From the NCBI GenBank assembly GCA_033060915.1, contig CM065397.1, positions 27,667,501-27,731,500 on the forward strand: a stretch of DNA of 64,000 bases, given 5' to 3'. A program made the position numbers and the translations under genes. This document shows positions 33,643 to 45,664 of the stretch, in pieces. Under the pieces are notes generated by a model. That model was not told the DNA's origin, ran no database searches, and saw only the letters and a list, made by a program, of their open reading frames with translations. This stretch comes from Euryodendron excelsum. Taxonomy: Eukaryota; Streptophyta; Magnoliopsida; Ericales; Pentaphylacaceae. Numbering within the stretch: position 1 is the stretch's first letter; every line of letters starts with the position of its first letter.

Positions 33643-36600
33643 TGTCGCACCCCGATTTTTCGCACTTGGAAAAACACATACAAGTGAGAAAAACATGGTA
33701 CTCTATCATTAGAACTCATCCTCCTAGAAGGATGAGTGCAACTAAGTTTGAACTTAAAATTGATTTTATTAAGGGCTTTTAAAAAAGATTTAGAGTTGCC
33801 ACCTAACTTTGTTAAGGTGAGTTAGGTCACCTAAAACTAAGTACAATCCAAAGATTAAACTTAGGGTTTTTCAAAAGGTTTTGAAAAACTTCCTTAAGAG
33901 AGGGTTTTAAGAAAACAGGTTGTTTGACAACCTTTAGAAAGATTTAAGCCCTTTTTTAAAATAACTCCGTTTTTGGTCTCTCGAAAACAGTGATTTTAGG
34001 TTCGGAGGTTGGTTTCGTATAAGGAAGATACACTAAGCTATCAGTCTATCTTGCCCTCGCAGTACTTATATGTCTTTCTACCATAGGTTCACTTAATTAG
34101 AATCTGCGATTGTCCAATGTCAATTACTATCCACTTTGAGAAGTTTAGAAAGAGATTTGATATAGTGCATGACATATAAGTGCAAGAAAATGATTTGATT
34201 TTGAAAATACATTTGAAGTGATGATTTGAAGCTTGAAACAGGTTGTGAAAATTAGAAACTTAAAAAAGGTTATGGAATTAGAACCTTGAAAAATGTTGTG
34301 ACCGCACCCATGAGGGTTGCCTACATATCCCTTTGTTGGGAATTAGGTCAGTCATAGTTCGAATTCAGACTCCGATTGAAAATAGACACTTTAGAGTCTT
34401 TGAAAATTTTGATTTGAAAATATTTGATTTGGAACTTTGATTTAAAAATTTGAAATTGAACTTTGATTTGAAATTGAACTCATAATTGACTTTGATTTAA
34501 AATTGAACTCGAGGATTTGAGATTAAAATTGGACTTGACTTGGAAAGATTAAATTGAGCTTTGAAATCATCTTGACTTAAATTGGAGTTTGAAACCCATC
34601 TTGGTTTAGCAAAGAGTTGAAGCTTCCTAACTTTAGAATTAAGGTTGAAGTAGGGTTTGGCCTCCTAGGATTTAGGTAACCTAGGGTTGAAGCACGCAAT
34701 TGAATTCAAAGGATTTGAATTGAATAGTTGAAAAGTTTGCTTTTGGAAAGTTGAATTTTAGGAAGTTCCAAATTAAGAAAGTTCCATTTTAGAGAAGTTT
34801 CGAATTATGAAAGGTTATGAAAAGGGTTGATTTGATTAAAACACAAAACTTGAAAAGACTTGCAAAGATTTGACTTGATTTAGAAATATTTGATTTGGAA
34901 GAATTTGAAAAACATGAACTTACGAAAGCTTTGAATTAAGAAGCTTCCATTTTAGAAAAATTCTATTTTTGGAAAGTTACCACTTTAGGAAAGAGTTGAT
35001 TTTGGAATGATTTGAGTTTTCGAAAGATTCGAAATTAGAAAAATTGGAACTTAGAAATATTTGAAATAAGATTTAAGAGTTTGAAATTAGGAAAGTTGGA
35101 AAGATTGAATTTAAGAAAGATTGAAATTAAGAAAGATTAGAATTAAGAAAGATTTGATAGTTTGAAATTTAGAAAGTCGGGATTTGGAAAGATTTGAAAT
35201 TAGAAAATATTTTACTTCTATTTCCTAAAGTAGAAGATTAGATTTTATTTTAAAAAAATAGATGATTTGATTTAGTTTCCAACATTGGAGGATTTGATTT
35301 GACTCAATTGGAAAACTTTAGTTTTGAAAATCTTGAATTTGGAGATCTATGATTTGGTAGGAAAAGAAATTTTGAAAATTTATGATTTGATGTAGAAAAT
35401 AATTTTAGAAACCTATGATTTGATGTAGAAAATAGTTTTGAAAACCTATAATTTGAGGCAAAATAGGAAGTCATGATTTTAAGAAAGGAATTAGGGTTTC
35501 CAAGCTATGGATTCTATGGCTTGACTTAGACTTAAAGGCAAAAAGTTTTTAGAAAGTAGGTCTTTGAATAAAGTTTTTTAGGAAGTAGATTTGCAAAACG
35601 ATTTGGAAAGATGTTTGAATATAGACTTTTAAAAGTTACTTGAATATCTCACTTTCCTAAAATGATTCTAACCATGAAAAGATTAGAACAATTCTAGGAT
35701 TGTGACTTTGAAAACAAAACAGGGTTTGAAATATGGACCATAATAATCACATTGAATATAACACTTCCTAAAACGACCCTAACCATGGAATGGCTAAAAT
35801 TTTCTTAAGATTATGGTTTTGATAAAAACAATTTTGGGTTTGAACCCAAAATTTAGACCTTGATGGTCTCATTAAATATAATATTTTCCTAGAACAACTC
35901 TAACTATGGAATGACTAGAATCATTCTGGGAGTGTGATTTTAAAAACAAGTTTGAAAGAAGGAGATTTTGAATGCAAGCTTTGAAAGAGAACCTTGATGC
36001 AAGTTTGAAAAGAACTTTGAATGCAATTTTGAATACAATGTATGAACATGATAACAATAATGCAATAGGGTCAAGACCATACAAGGTTAAGCTTCATCAC
36101 ATAATCAAGGGGGCTGAACCCACACCATCTAAGGTTGAACTAGAAGAAAGTCCCTAGTACAGTGATCTTTAATAGTTCTTCCTAGACATAAATTAGGGAG
36201 TCCTTTGTTTTAAGCATGCAAGAAGAAGGGGTAGAAGATGAGGATTAAAATAGAAGAAAATTCAAGTGGGTTAGGATAGAGAAGAGAGAAGGGGATTACT
36301 TAAAAGTAAATAGAAAACCAACTTTGTATTTTTCTTATTTTGATTGCTTTGTTTGCTTTATTTGACTTGAACTTTGAGAGCTTTGAAGATGCAGCACTTG
36401 ATCTTCAATAGATGCTTGGAGACTTGTGTTTGAGTGTATAAGGTGTATAGAGGATAAGGTTTGAGTATATAGAGGTTAGGGTTTGGAAAACCTTAAGAGA
36501 AATAGGGTTTTGAAGGACTTCGAGCTTCGTTTTTAGAGAGAGAGAGTTTCTAGACTGAGTTTGCAAACCCTTTTTACGTAGGGAGAGGGTCTGTATTTAT

Positions 36601-38269
36601 AGGTAGTTGAAACAGGAACTGGCGCTTGTTGTAGTGACGCCAGTACAATTTTAACCTTAGCGCCACTAGGAGTGGTACCATGCCATTTATTGACTTGGTG
36701 CCAATACTAGCGACGCCAGCCATTTAGGAAAGTTTTTAAGGCGGCAAGAAACATATCATTTGACCCATGGGATACAAGGCAAAATATTTGGGCACCTGTC
36801 CTAGTGACTACCATGCAATTTTTGGCTTGGTTCCACTAGGAATGACTCTAGAAGGTCCAGGGATGATCCGGAAGATTGAGGATGGACAAGAACCCTTGAA
36901 AGAGTGTCTTGGAGGTAATTGGCTTGAGAAATAATACTAGGATCATTGAAAAGGTTTACCAGCCCACTAGGGGCAAAACGGTCATTTGGATTAAAAAACA
37001 CTGAAATGGACCTGGAGTGACCCGTGAGGAGGCTTGAAGGTTGGAAACACTATCAAGAATGTTCCAAAGAATTGCGGATTTGATACCTAGAGCCGGTGTG
37101 GTTGGAAAAGACAACCGACCCACTAGGGGTAAAACGGTTATTTTACACTGGGCCTGCCAGAATAGACTCGGAATGATCTGAAAGGGTACTGAAAGGTTAG
37201 GAATACTATTAGAAGCATCCTTGAGAGGTTACTTGTTTGATACCTAGAGTCGATGTGGTTCTTAGAGGCGATCGGATGCCTAAGGGCAAAATGGTCATTT
37301 TGACCGGATGGTCTCGAAATCAATCCAAAACTGACTAGAAGGAATTGAACATGCCGGATTGTCTTTGGAACTATCTTAGAAGGATGGACTTATCGCTTTA
37401 AGGACTTAGGTACTTTCTTAAGAAGCGCGCAAGGATGGTCCAATGGGCAGTTTACTCATTTTGCACCAGAATGGGCTAATAGACACTTGTGTTGAACTAT
37501 GTTTTAAGTGTTTTCATCACTCTGCAGTGTGTGACGAGTTGGTTTCCAAAGGTATCATATCCTTCAATAAATGTGCCACGGTCAAAAGGCGTGTTCGGTC
37601 CCCTAACATAAGGGTTTTATTAGCAATTTCCAATGTCAACCTGTTTGCGAGTGTTTCTGTCACTTTAACAGTTGCGATATTTGTGAGTGTCTTCGCCACT
37701 CTGACGATGTGCATTCATTCCATAGATTGTCTAATCTCGGGAAGCTATGAGATTGTCTTATCGTCTTGGGGCCTTAGGTGCTTTCCCGTTCGACGTGCTA
37801 GATAGTGGACATTTTACATTCGTAGGTTAGCAGGCACCAGATATGAACCACTCTACCATCTCTGGGAGTTGAGTTTCGTCCCAATCAACAAGTTTGAAAG
37901 AACTTATCATTCTGAGGAGTTTTCTTGATAAACGTGCCAGAATAGATGGACTTACTATCTGAGGGATTAACCTTCTTGAAAGACGTTCTAGATTCAGTTT
38001 GATTAGTTTGGACTGGAATTGGAACTGGAATTGAGGTTGAAATAAGGAACTATTATCCTTAGGAAGATGTGCCAACTTTAATTGGACTGAGCAATGCCAC
38101 AAAGGCATTTTGGTCATTTTGCCTTTATTGGGCTTGGTGGGCCCACAAAGTGATTGATTGACTGGGATGGGTCTGGAAAATTGGTTTGGGCTTGAATGTG
38201 TCTATGTCGGTTTAAATGTGAGTCCGGTCGGGCCAAAAATTACCGAGCGGGCAAAAATGGGTGTTTACA
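33643..38269 (-). mobile_element. LTR F, solo Tat/Ogre-type LTR (4.63 kb) inside the chromovirus LTR
   Basis: Plus-strand ends are TGTCGCACCCC (33643) and GGTGTTTACA (38269), the family ends in reverse. Flanks are GTGGG (33638-33642) and GTGTG (38270-38274), four of five alike. The decisive evidence is the related uninterrupted site at about 41885-41920 in the 5' LTR, where the two flanks are joined across a short gt-rich stretch. Minus-strand TATA box at 36593-36603, decayed GGCGCC sites (about 36620-36700), GAGTR-type hairpins (about 37505-37705) and the pairing block (about 33790-33835) are all present. Confidence 0.92.
36593..36603 (-). promoter_or_regulatory. TATA box of LTR F
   Basis: Minus strand CCTATAAATAC at the family position, followed downstream on that strand by agaccctc. 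Confidence 0.65.
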
Positions 38270-38444
38270 GTGTGTGTATATGTGTCTAAAAGACACCCAT
38301 GGGAATTAATCCCATGTGTCTCGCATATAAGGTATATGCTACAACATGCATTTTCATTGGTCATTTTCAACTAAGGCACACTAAAATAATACAGAATTTA
38401 GAAAATTCACATTAAATCAAATAATAGAGGTTTGGGATATTACA
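38270..38444 (-). mobile_element. Chromovirus-type 3' LTR, inner segment
   Basis: On the minus strand it begins TGTAATATCCC at 38444, directly after the polypurine tract, and continues through sequence nearly matching 41912-42077 in the 5' copy. It is split from its other part by LTR F. Confidence 0.85.
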
Positions 38445-38458
38445 TCATTCTCCCCTTA
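38445..38458 (-). other. Polypurine tract of the chromovirus-type element
   Basis: Minus strand TAAGGGGAGAATGA lies immediately before the LTR start. It fixes orientation and identifies the left LTR as the 3' LTR. Confidence 0.75.
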
Positions 38459-39235
38459 AATAAGTTAGGACCCCAAACTTGATACAAATCATCATTCAAA
38501 CAAAAAGGGATAGCACTTCTCAAATCTTAATCTCCCGATCCATTAAGGGTCTAAGCAACTCATCAAGTGAGAAATCGAAAACTCCCAGACGACATGGATA
38601 TTTTCGAAGGAGGGTGAAAAATGTGCATGTCGATAATGTTACATAAGAAGGTACAGTTCTCATTTTGGACCAAACGACGTGCTTGCATGGACAACATGAG
38701 AGTGAGAGGAGGCACAACGCCCATTCCTTTGAAAACAAGTCCCGGATGGGCGGAAGAATGAAACCCAACTCACTTAAGTTCATAATCAATAATGTCATGA
38801 TGAGGGGATAATCAATCCATTCCTAAGATGACATCAAAATATTAGATTTCTAAGGGTATAAGATTTATAAGTATGGACATATCATTAACAAGATTCCTAT
38901 AAAGATTGTAAATCTTATCATATACTACGGAATCTCTGAGTGACAAAAGGTGAATAAAACATAATTTAATAGTTCCAAAGAGGTATGCAATTATTTAGCA
39001 ATAAATACGTGACAAAAGAATGAGTGGAGCCAGAATCATTAGGATCCTATTACATTAGATGAATTTTTCGAATAGTAAGGACACATACAAAACACACTTG
39101 AGAGGTAGCAGAGATGTATGCAAGTGTTGAGCAAAGAGATATAAGGCAAATAAACCACTCCAGAATTAATAAGGACATGGGCATGTTGACTATAATTAGA
39201 AAGCATACCTGACACTACAGAGTCGATGGTTGAGG
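38459..39235 (-). pseudogene. Chromovirus-type pol relic: protease C-terminus to RT linker
   Basis: On the minus strand a frame reads SILINLIPLEI, a stop, YFDVILGMD, a stop, then LSPHHDIIDYELK (about 38775-38885). This is the C-terminal part of a Ty3 protease (FDVILGMDWL), with both Trp or Gln positions lost to stops. About 300 bases of weakly readable linker follow to the PPT. RT, RNase H and integrase are missing, so a deletion of several kb joins the linker to the 3' end. The 39000-39235 part is unreadable. Confidence 0.7.
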
Positions 39236-39670
39236 ATTTCCTAGTGTAAGTGTGAAAGCGTGGCCTTGCTGCATTTGGTCATCTTTCCTACTGGCTGTAG
39301 CCTGCTGCACCGGTGCTGAAACTGATGTATCAGATCTTGGAGTTTGACCTCGCCTCAGACAGTCTTTCACTCGACGCCCAACTTCACCTCACTCATAACA
39401 AGCTCCACTTCTGAAATAACATGGACCCCGATGTTTCTTTTGACAAGTTGAACATGTTGGTACTTTGTAGAATGTATAGTCTCCTTGGTCCCTGGTGTTC
39501 CCCTACAGGGTAGATGAGTTCCCTCTTGAGGATCCCGAACTATATTGCTTTGAGCTTTGTCCTATACCTTGGTTAGTTCTAGTCCTCTTATTGTGCTTCG
39601 CTCGGTATTGCATCGACTTATTAATTGCCCCTTTGAAAGTCCCCAGAAATGTCGTAACATGAACTCGAAC
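39236..39670 (-). pseudogene. Chromovirus-type gag relic with two damaged zinc knuckles
   Basis: The minus-strand translation includes KGAINKSMQYRAKHNKRTRT (about 39575-39635), then PTCSTCQKKHRGPC, YFRSGACYE, a stop, and GEVGRRVKDC (39372-39462). The second CCHC knuckle has lost its second Cys to TGA and its His to Arg, so it could not bind zinc. The N-terminal gag is missing: LTR sequence begins abruptly near 39670, which implies a deletion that removed the PBS and gag start. Confidence 0.75.
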
Positions 39671-39914
39671 ACACTTATTATAACATTTCAAATATAGTAT
39701 CATAGGAGTGAGACACAAATCGTAACATGATCTCGTAAGACATAACATAACTTGTCATAAGCATACCATGGCATAGTACTAGAAGACATATCATAATATC
39801 GTAAAAAGGGGAGATACATCGTGACATTAATACTTATGGAAACATACTTAACTTGTCATGAAGCATTTAAGCAAATCATATTTCTCATTTTAGAACATAA
39901 GTATGTTATGTCTT

Positions 39915-40510
39915 CACATTAGAGCTAGGCTCCGCATTAGTAACCTTAAAGGCCACACATAAGACTCTTTAAGCCCTAGTAACCGCAAAGGTCACGCATA
40001 AGGCTCTTTAGGCCAATATTATAACTGCAAGGGTCATGCATAAGGCTCTTTAGGCCAGCATATTAACTGCAAGCATCACGCATAAAGTTGTTTAGGCCAA
40101 CATAGTAACTGCAAGGGTCACCATAAGGCTCTTTAGGCCAGTCATAAGAGCTAGGCTCAGTCATAGTAACCATAAAGGTCAAACATAGGCTTTTTAAGCC
40201 AATCATAAAAGCTAGACTCAGTTATAGTAACCATAAAGATCACACATATGCTCCTTAAGCCAATCATAAGAGTTAGGTTCAGTTATAGTAACCATAAAAG
40301 TCACACATGGGCTCTTTAAGTAAATCAGAAGAGCTAGGCTCAGTTATAGTAACCATGAAGGTGACACATAGGCTCTTTAAGCCAATTATAAAAGCTAGAC
40401 TTAGTTATAGTAACCACAAAGGTCACACAGAGGCTCTTTAAACCAATCATAAGAGCTAGGCTCAGTTATAGTAACCATAAAGGTTACACATAGGCTCTTT
40501 ACGCCAAGGG
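39915..40510 (-). repeat. 61-bp tandem repeat in the chromovirus 5' LTR
   Basis: About ten units built from GCTAGGCTCAGTTATAGTAA, a ccataaaggtcacaca segment and GGCTCTTTAAGCCAATCATA. The leftmost units (about 39950-40130) are shorter, near 45-50 bases. It is absent from the 3' LTR, either by deletion there or expansion here. Confidence 0.8.
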
Positions 40511-40837
40511 ACGTCTCCCAAACTTGGCGATAGATTATTTCACGTCTCCTACTATACGACCATCATTTCTAGTTTAGGATCTTGCCACAAAAGATCTCGA
40601 GTTGGCACCGTACATTAGAAAAACCTTACATCTCTTTTATTTAAAGCATTCTAATTCATGAGTTTTCATTTCATAGCATAAACAAAGTTTCATATGCATT
40701 TCAAAACATGGTATTTATACTTGAACATAATTGTTGATGCATTGAAAGTAATGGAAAACAATGCAATAACATATTTAAACTTGAAGCATTTTGAAAGCAA
40801 TAGGCTTTACTTATGGCATGTCGTTACTCACCTCTAA

Positions 40838-40945
40838 TCTTAAGGATTGTGTTTAATAAAGATGCTCCTACATATATAACACATAAAATGATCTTAAGGG
40901 TTGTGCTTAATAAAGATGCTCCTACATATATAACACATAAAATGA
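40838..40945 (-). repeat. 54-bp tandem duplication in the chromovirus 5' LTR
   Basis: Two copies of a 54-base unit, each starting CTTAAGG and ending CATAAAATGAT, differ at only about two positions, so the duplication is recent compared with the surrounding decay. Confidence 0.85.
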
Positions 40946-42077
40946 TCAAGCACATTGACTCAATGCTATAACTCAAAGAAAAGAGAAGTAAACTCACAGA
41001 GGAGGGGTGTTGAAGTGTTAAAATCAAAGGATAAAAGGGTTGGAATAATTAGTGAGAAGTGTAAACACTTTTGATAAAAAGGGGTCGACTCTTTTTGTTG
41101 GCAAAAATAAAGTTTTGAATTCTCTGGACAAATGAGTCGACCCTTGAGGAAAATGTGTTAACCCTTTTCTAAGAAAAATAAAGCTGTGAGCAATCTGGAC
41201 AAATGTGTTGATCCTTTGCTGAGAAAAATAAAAATGTGAGTAATTTGGAAAAATTTGTCAACCCCTGAGGGAAAAGGGTTGACTCCTTTTCTGAAGAAGT
41301 GAAACTATAAACTCTTTGGACAAAACACTCGACTCATGAGGCAAAGGGGTCGACTCCTTTTCTGGGAAAAATGAAACCCACACGAAAATCCCCAAGTCTC
41401 ACTCAAGTCATACCAAACTCCATCAAAACTCTCCCAAACTTTTTCAATACTTCTAGGGTCCAAAGATTGACCCAAGAAGACCATAATAACTCAAAATGAA
41501 ACACTTTAAACATATAAATTAAAGGAATCTAGGGTTTGAAATCTCAAATCCAACATGTATTAATTTGGGAGTTTTACAAACCCTCATCTCAAACACTTAT
41601 CACAAGCATACGAGGCTTCAAAATCTATCCAAATGGGACACAAAAGAGTCGCCAAGCATTACCCAAATGTCATAACTCAAGTAGATATACATATATACAC
41701 ATGCAAGCTAGGGTTTATACCTTTCTTCAAGCTTGTTCAAGTTTATCATTGGCTTCTCTTGGCTTGGGTTGAGACTCTCCGAGCTTCTTTTTCCTTTGAG
41801 CTTCTCATTTCTTGTTCTTGTTTCTTTTTCCTCTTCTCTTTTTTTTTCTTCTTCTTCTTTCTTTCAGTAGGTGAGTGTGAGAGTGGAGTGTGTGGGTTAC
41901 GGGTGTGTGTGTGTGTGTCTAAAAGACACCCATGGGAATTAATCCTATGTATCTCGCACATAAGGCGTATGCTATAATATGTATTTCCATTGGTCATTTT
42001 GACCCAAGGCACATTAAAATAATATAAAATTTAGGAAATTTACATTAAATTATATAATAGAAGTTTGGGATATTACA

Positions 42078-42307
42078 AAGGTGATGATCTTAGGATATCT
42101 TTCTTACATGTAACCAACCCCCGGACCATAGATTTCTAGTTTCACAGACCAACCCGAAGTCACATTTTCAAAAGGGCTTTAAAATATTTTCAAAAGATTC
42201 CTCAAAACCTATTTTCGTAAACCCTCTTAAGAGAACATTTTTCAAAAACCTAAGTCTAGTCTTTAGATTATACTTAGTGATAGGTGACCTAATACATCTT
42301 TAACTAT
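42078..42307 (+). mobile_element. LTR E, second segment
   Basis: Continues LTR E after the chromovirus-like insertion (gatgatcttagg follows gggcagggtagagt of the first segment, as in intact relatives near 52320 and 59045). It runs to the ACTAT duplication (42303-42307) that flanks LTR G. Confidence 0.8.
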
Positions 42308-42484
42308 TGGAAGCACCCTATTTTTGCCTACTCGGTAATTTTCAGCCTGACTGAACCTACATTCAAACTTCACATGCACATTTAAGTCCAAACTGGCTTT
42401 TTAAGCTCCAATCTAGTCAATCAATCGCTTATCGGGCCCGCTGGGCCTAATCAAAGTCAAATGACCAGAATGCCTCATTGGCAT

Positions 42485-44830
42485 CTTGTCACAGACGTAG
42501 CTTTCTAAGACTGGGCATATCGGGGACCAATGCCACACAGGCAACTTTCTGAGATCGAGCAGTCATGGGAACCAACGCCCGAGATTGGGCGATCTCAGGA
42601 ACCAACGCCACTCAGGCAGCTTCCCGAGACTAGGCAGTCTCGAGGACCAATGCCACACAGGTAACTTTCCTAGACCAGGCAATCTCGAGAACCAATGCCA
42701 CATAAGCAGCTTTCCGAGACCGGGCAGTCTACGGAACCAACCCCACACAAGCAGTTTTTTGAGATTGGGCAGTCTTGGGAACCGACACCACATAGGCAGC
42801 TTTCCGAAACAGGACGGTCTTGGGGAACAATGCCACACAAGTAACTTTTCGAGATCGAGCGGTCTCGGTAGGGCTAGCCACTGGGGGGTTCGGGCTGGGC
42901 TTGACCTACATAGTAACACTTTAGATAGTGGCCCGAGCCCGGCTTGGCCAGATGTTGGGCCTCCACTTTGTTGCCTAAGCCTACCCAAAAAATAAAAATG
43001 AAATCCTAAACCCGGCCACCAGCTTGTCCAAAATACATATTTATTTATTTTTTACAAATGTAAGTAAGTATATATATTGATTTATTTTTAAACTAATTAA
43101 AATATTTGGGCTAGGCCGGGCTTTGAAATATAAATGTAAGTGAGTATATATGTAGGGTAGGGTTTGCATATATGTAAGTGAGTATATATATATATTTTTA
43201 ACTAAATAAACATATTCGAGCTTGGCCGGGCTTTGAAATATAATCCGAAGCCCGACTTGAAAATTAATTGGGCCTAAAAAATTAGCCCAACTTGATCCCA
43301 CAGGCCTAAATCTTAATCCCAATCTCTTAAAAAATTGGGGCTGTTGAGCCAGTTGATTGATGGCCATCCCAAGGTCCCAGGGCCCAATGCCACACAGCTA
43401 GCTTTTCGAGATCGGGCAGTCCTTGAAACCAATGCTACACAGGTAACTTTTTGAGACCGGGCGACCTCGGGAATCAACACCACAATGGCAATTTTCCAAG
43501 ACTGGGCAGTCTCGGAAACCAACACCACATAGGCAGCTTTTCGAGACTGGGTAGTCTTGAGAACCAATGCCACAATGGCAGCTTTACTAGACTAGGCAGT
43601 CTCAAGAGCCAACGCCACACAGGCAACTTTCCTAGATCGAGCGATCTCGGGGACTAACGCCATATAGGTAACATTTCGAGACGGGACAGTCTGGGGGACC
43701 GATGCCACACAGGCAGCTTTTCGAGATCGACCAGTCTTGGGAACTAACGCCACAATGCCAACTTTCTGAGACTGAGTAGTCTCAGGGACCAGCGCCACTC
43801 GGGTAGCTTCTCAAGGCCGGGCAGTCTCGGGGACCAATGCTACGCAGGCAACTTTCCAAGACTGGGCAATCTTGAGGACCAACGTAACTCAGGCACCTTT
43901 TCTAGACCGCGTGGTCTCAAGGACCAATGCTACTTAGGTAGCTTTTCGAGACCGAGAAATCTCAGAAACCAACGCCACTTATGCAACTTCCTAATTCCGG
44001 GCTGTCTAAGGATCCAACACCACATAAGCAACTTTTAAACGTCAAGTGGTCTCGAGGACCAACACAACACATGAATCTTTTCAAGACCGAGCAGTCTCAT
44101 GATTAAACGCCACACAGGTAGCTTCTTGAGATCGGGCGGTGTCTGGAACCAACGCCACAATGGCAGTTTTTTGAGATCGGGCGGTCTCGGGAACTAATGA
44201 CATAGAGGCAACTTTTTGAGACCAGGTAGTCTCGGGGACTGACACCACATAAGCAGCTGTCTAAGATCGGGGCGGTCCTTGGAACCAACACCACATAGGC
44301 AGCTTTCTTAGATCAGGTAGTCTTGGGGGCCAGTGCCACACAGGTAGCTTTCGTGATCAAGTGATTATGAGGAGCAATGCCACATAGGCAGCTTTTCGAG
44401 ATCAGGCAATCTCGGGGACCGACGCCACAGATGAAGCTTTTCAAGACTAGGCGGTCTCGGGAACTAACACCACAATGATAACTTTTTGGCAGTTTCGAGG
44501 ACCAACACCACACAGGCACCTTTCGAAGATAGGGCGGTCTCGAGGACCAATGCCACTCAAGCAGCTTCTCGAGATTGGCGGTCTTAGGGACCAACACCAC
44601 TCTAGTAGCTTTTCGAGACCAAGTAGTCTTAGGGATCAACGCCACTCAGGCAGTTTCTTGAGTTTGAGCTATCTTGTGGATCAACACCATACATGCAACT
44701 TTTTAAGATTGGGTAGTCTCGAGGACCAATTCCAGACAAGCAGCTTTTCAAGATCAGGCAGTCTTGGGGACTAACGCCACACAAGTAGCTTTTTGAGACC
44801 GAAAAATCTCGACAACCAACACCACATCAA
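42485..44830 (+). repeat. 45-bp minisatellite in U3 of LTR G, about 40 copies
   Basis: Unit: ACCAATGCCACACAGGTAAC, then tttcctagaccaggcaatc, then TCGAGA, 45 bases in total. The hAT-like element (42869-43372) sits inside the array. The period is three times 15, so both strands stay open over hundreds of bases (for example residues SFPRLGSLxxQCHTG repeating every 15 codons on the plus strand). Stops end these frames irregularly, so I read them as by-products. LTR B and C have an 81-bp array at the same place, so the U3 array type is a subfamily trait. Confidence 0.88.
42869..43372 (+). mobile_element. Small non-autonomous hAT-like DNA transposon (504 bp)
   Basis: It interrupts the 45-bp array cleanly. 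Ends are TAGGGCTAGCCA and, on the other strand, TTGGGATGGCCA, nine of twelve alike, close to hAT-type terminal repeats (TAGGGGTGGCAA-like). Flanks are GGTCTCGG (42861-42868) and GGTCCCAG (43373-43380), six of eight alike, the duplication length of hAT elements. It has no transposase frame. Inside, a segment GGCCGGGCTTTGAAATATAA occurs twice (near 43114 and 43224) next to at-rich gagtatatata tracts. The inexact flank may reflect divergence between array units. Confidence 0.7.
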
Positions 44831-45654
44831 TCACAAGCGGTTCACTTCTGGCACCTCAGAGTGTCCATTATCGGCATGCTCTTCAAGAAAGTGCCTAAGT
44901 CCTTATAACGGTAACTCCACCACTTGCATGATTGTCCTTAGACAGTCTGGCATGTTCAAATTCTATTCGAGCTGACTCTATACCTATTTCGATGATACCC
45001 GGTCCAAATGACCATTTTATCCATAGGCACCCGATCGGCCCTCGTTAACAACACCTGCTCTGGGTATCAAACTAGTGAACCCCCAGGGCACTCCCATAAG
45101 TATCCCCAACCTCCAAATGCCCTCGCAGTCAATTTCAAACCCATTTTGATGTTTCCAGTCCAAATAACCGTTTTGCCCTTGGAAAGCAAGTCACCCTTTT
45201 CAACCACACCAGCTCTGGGTATCAAATCGGTAATCCTTAAAGACACTTCAAATAGTGCTCCCAACCCTCAAATGCCATCCCGGTCCATTCTAGAACCATT
45301 CTGATGTTTTCTTAGTAAAATAACTATTTTGCCCCAGGTGGGCCAGTCATCCTTTCCAATCATTCTGGCTCTAGGTATCGAACCGGTAGTCTCAAAAGCT
45401 CTCCCAGGTGCCCTTATCTCTTTTCTAGTTGGGCCCTATAACCTGGCAGCTTTCCAAATCAAATCAGAGCCACTTGTAGTGGAGTTAGGCCAGAAATGGC
45501 TAGGAGCCACTAGGAATGGCACCCAAATCTTTGCCTTAAAACCCAAGGTCGAATCAAATCTTCAAAGATCACTTCCATTTTGAGTTGGTACCACTCCTAG
45601 TGGTGCTAGGCCAAAAAATATACTAGGCCCTCCTTTGATTTTGCCTATAAATAC

Positions 45655-45664
45655 AGTGCACCCC
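45655..45664 (+). promoter_or_regulatory. TATA box of LTR G
   Basis: CTATAAATAC preceded by TTTTGC, at the family position. Upstream GGCGCC sites have decayed to GGTACC and GGTGCT forms (45588-45608), still 15 bases apart. Confidence 0.65.

Larger units (their letters stand above)
39671..42077 (-). mobile_element. Chromovirus-type 5' LTR, 3'-truncated
   Basis: On the minus strand it starts TGTAATATCCC at 42077 and runs left to about 39671, where gag relic takes over. It matches the 3' copy at 32575-33640 and 38270-38444. It lacks the last 850 or so bases of the LTR (represented by 31717-32570 in the 3' copy). It contains the 71-bp array, a (GT)n tract (41903-41918), a 54-bp duplication and the 61-bp array. 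Confidence 0.8.

Noticed and set aside
41746..42012. Lys/Glu/His-rich minus-strand frame
   Set aside because: Derived from the pyrimidine and (GT)n microsatellites in the chromovirus LTR.
31712..42082. AGAGT/AAGGT as a firm target duplication of the chromovirus remnant
   Set aside because: Only three of five bases match; the insertion is supported by continuity of LTR E rather than by this duplication.
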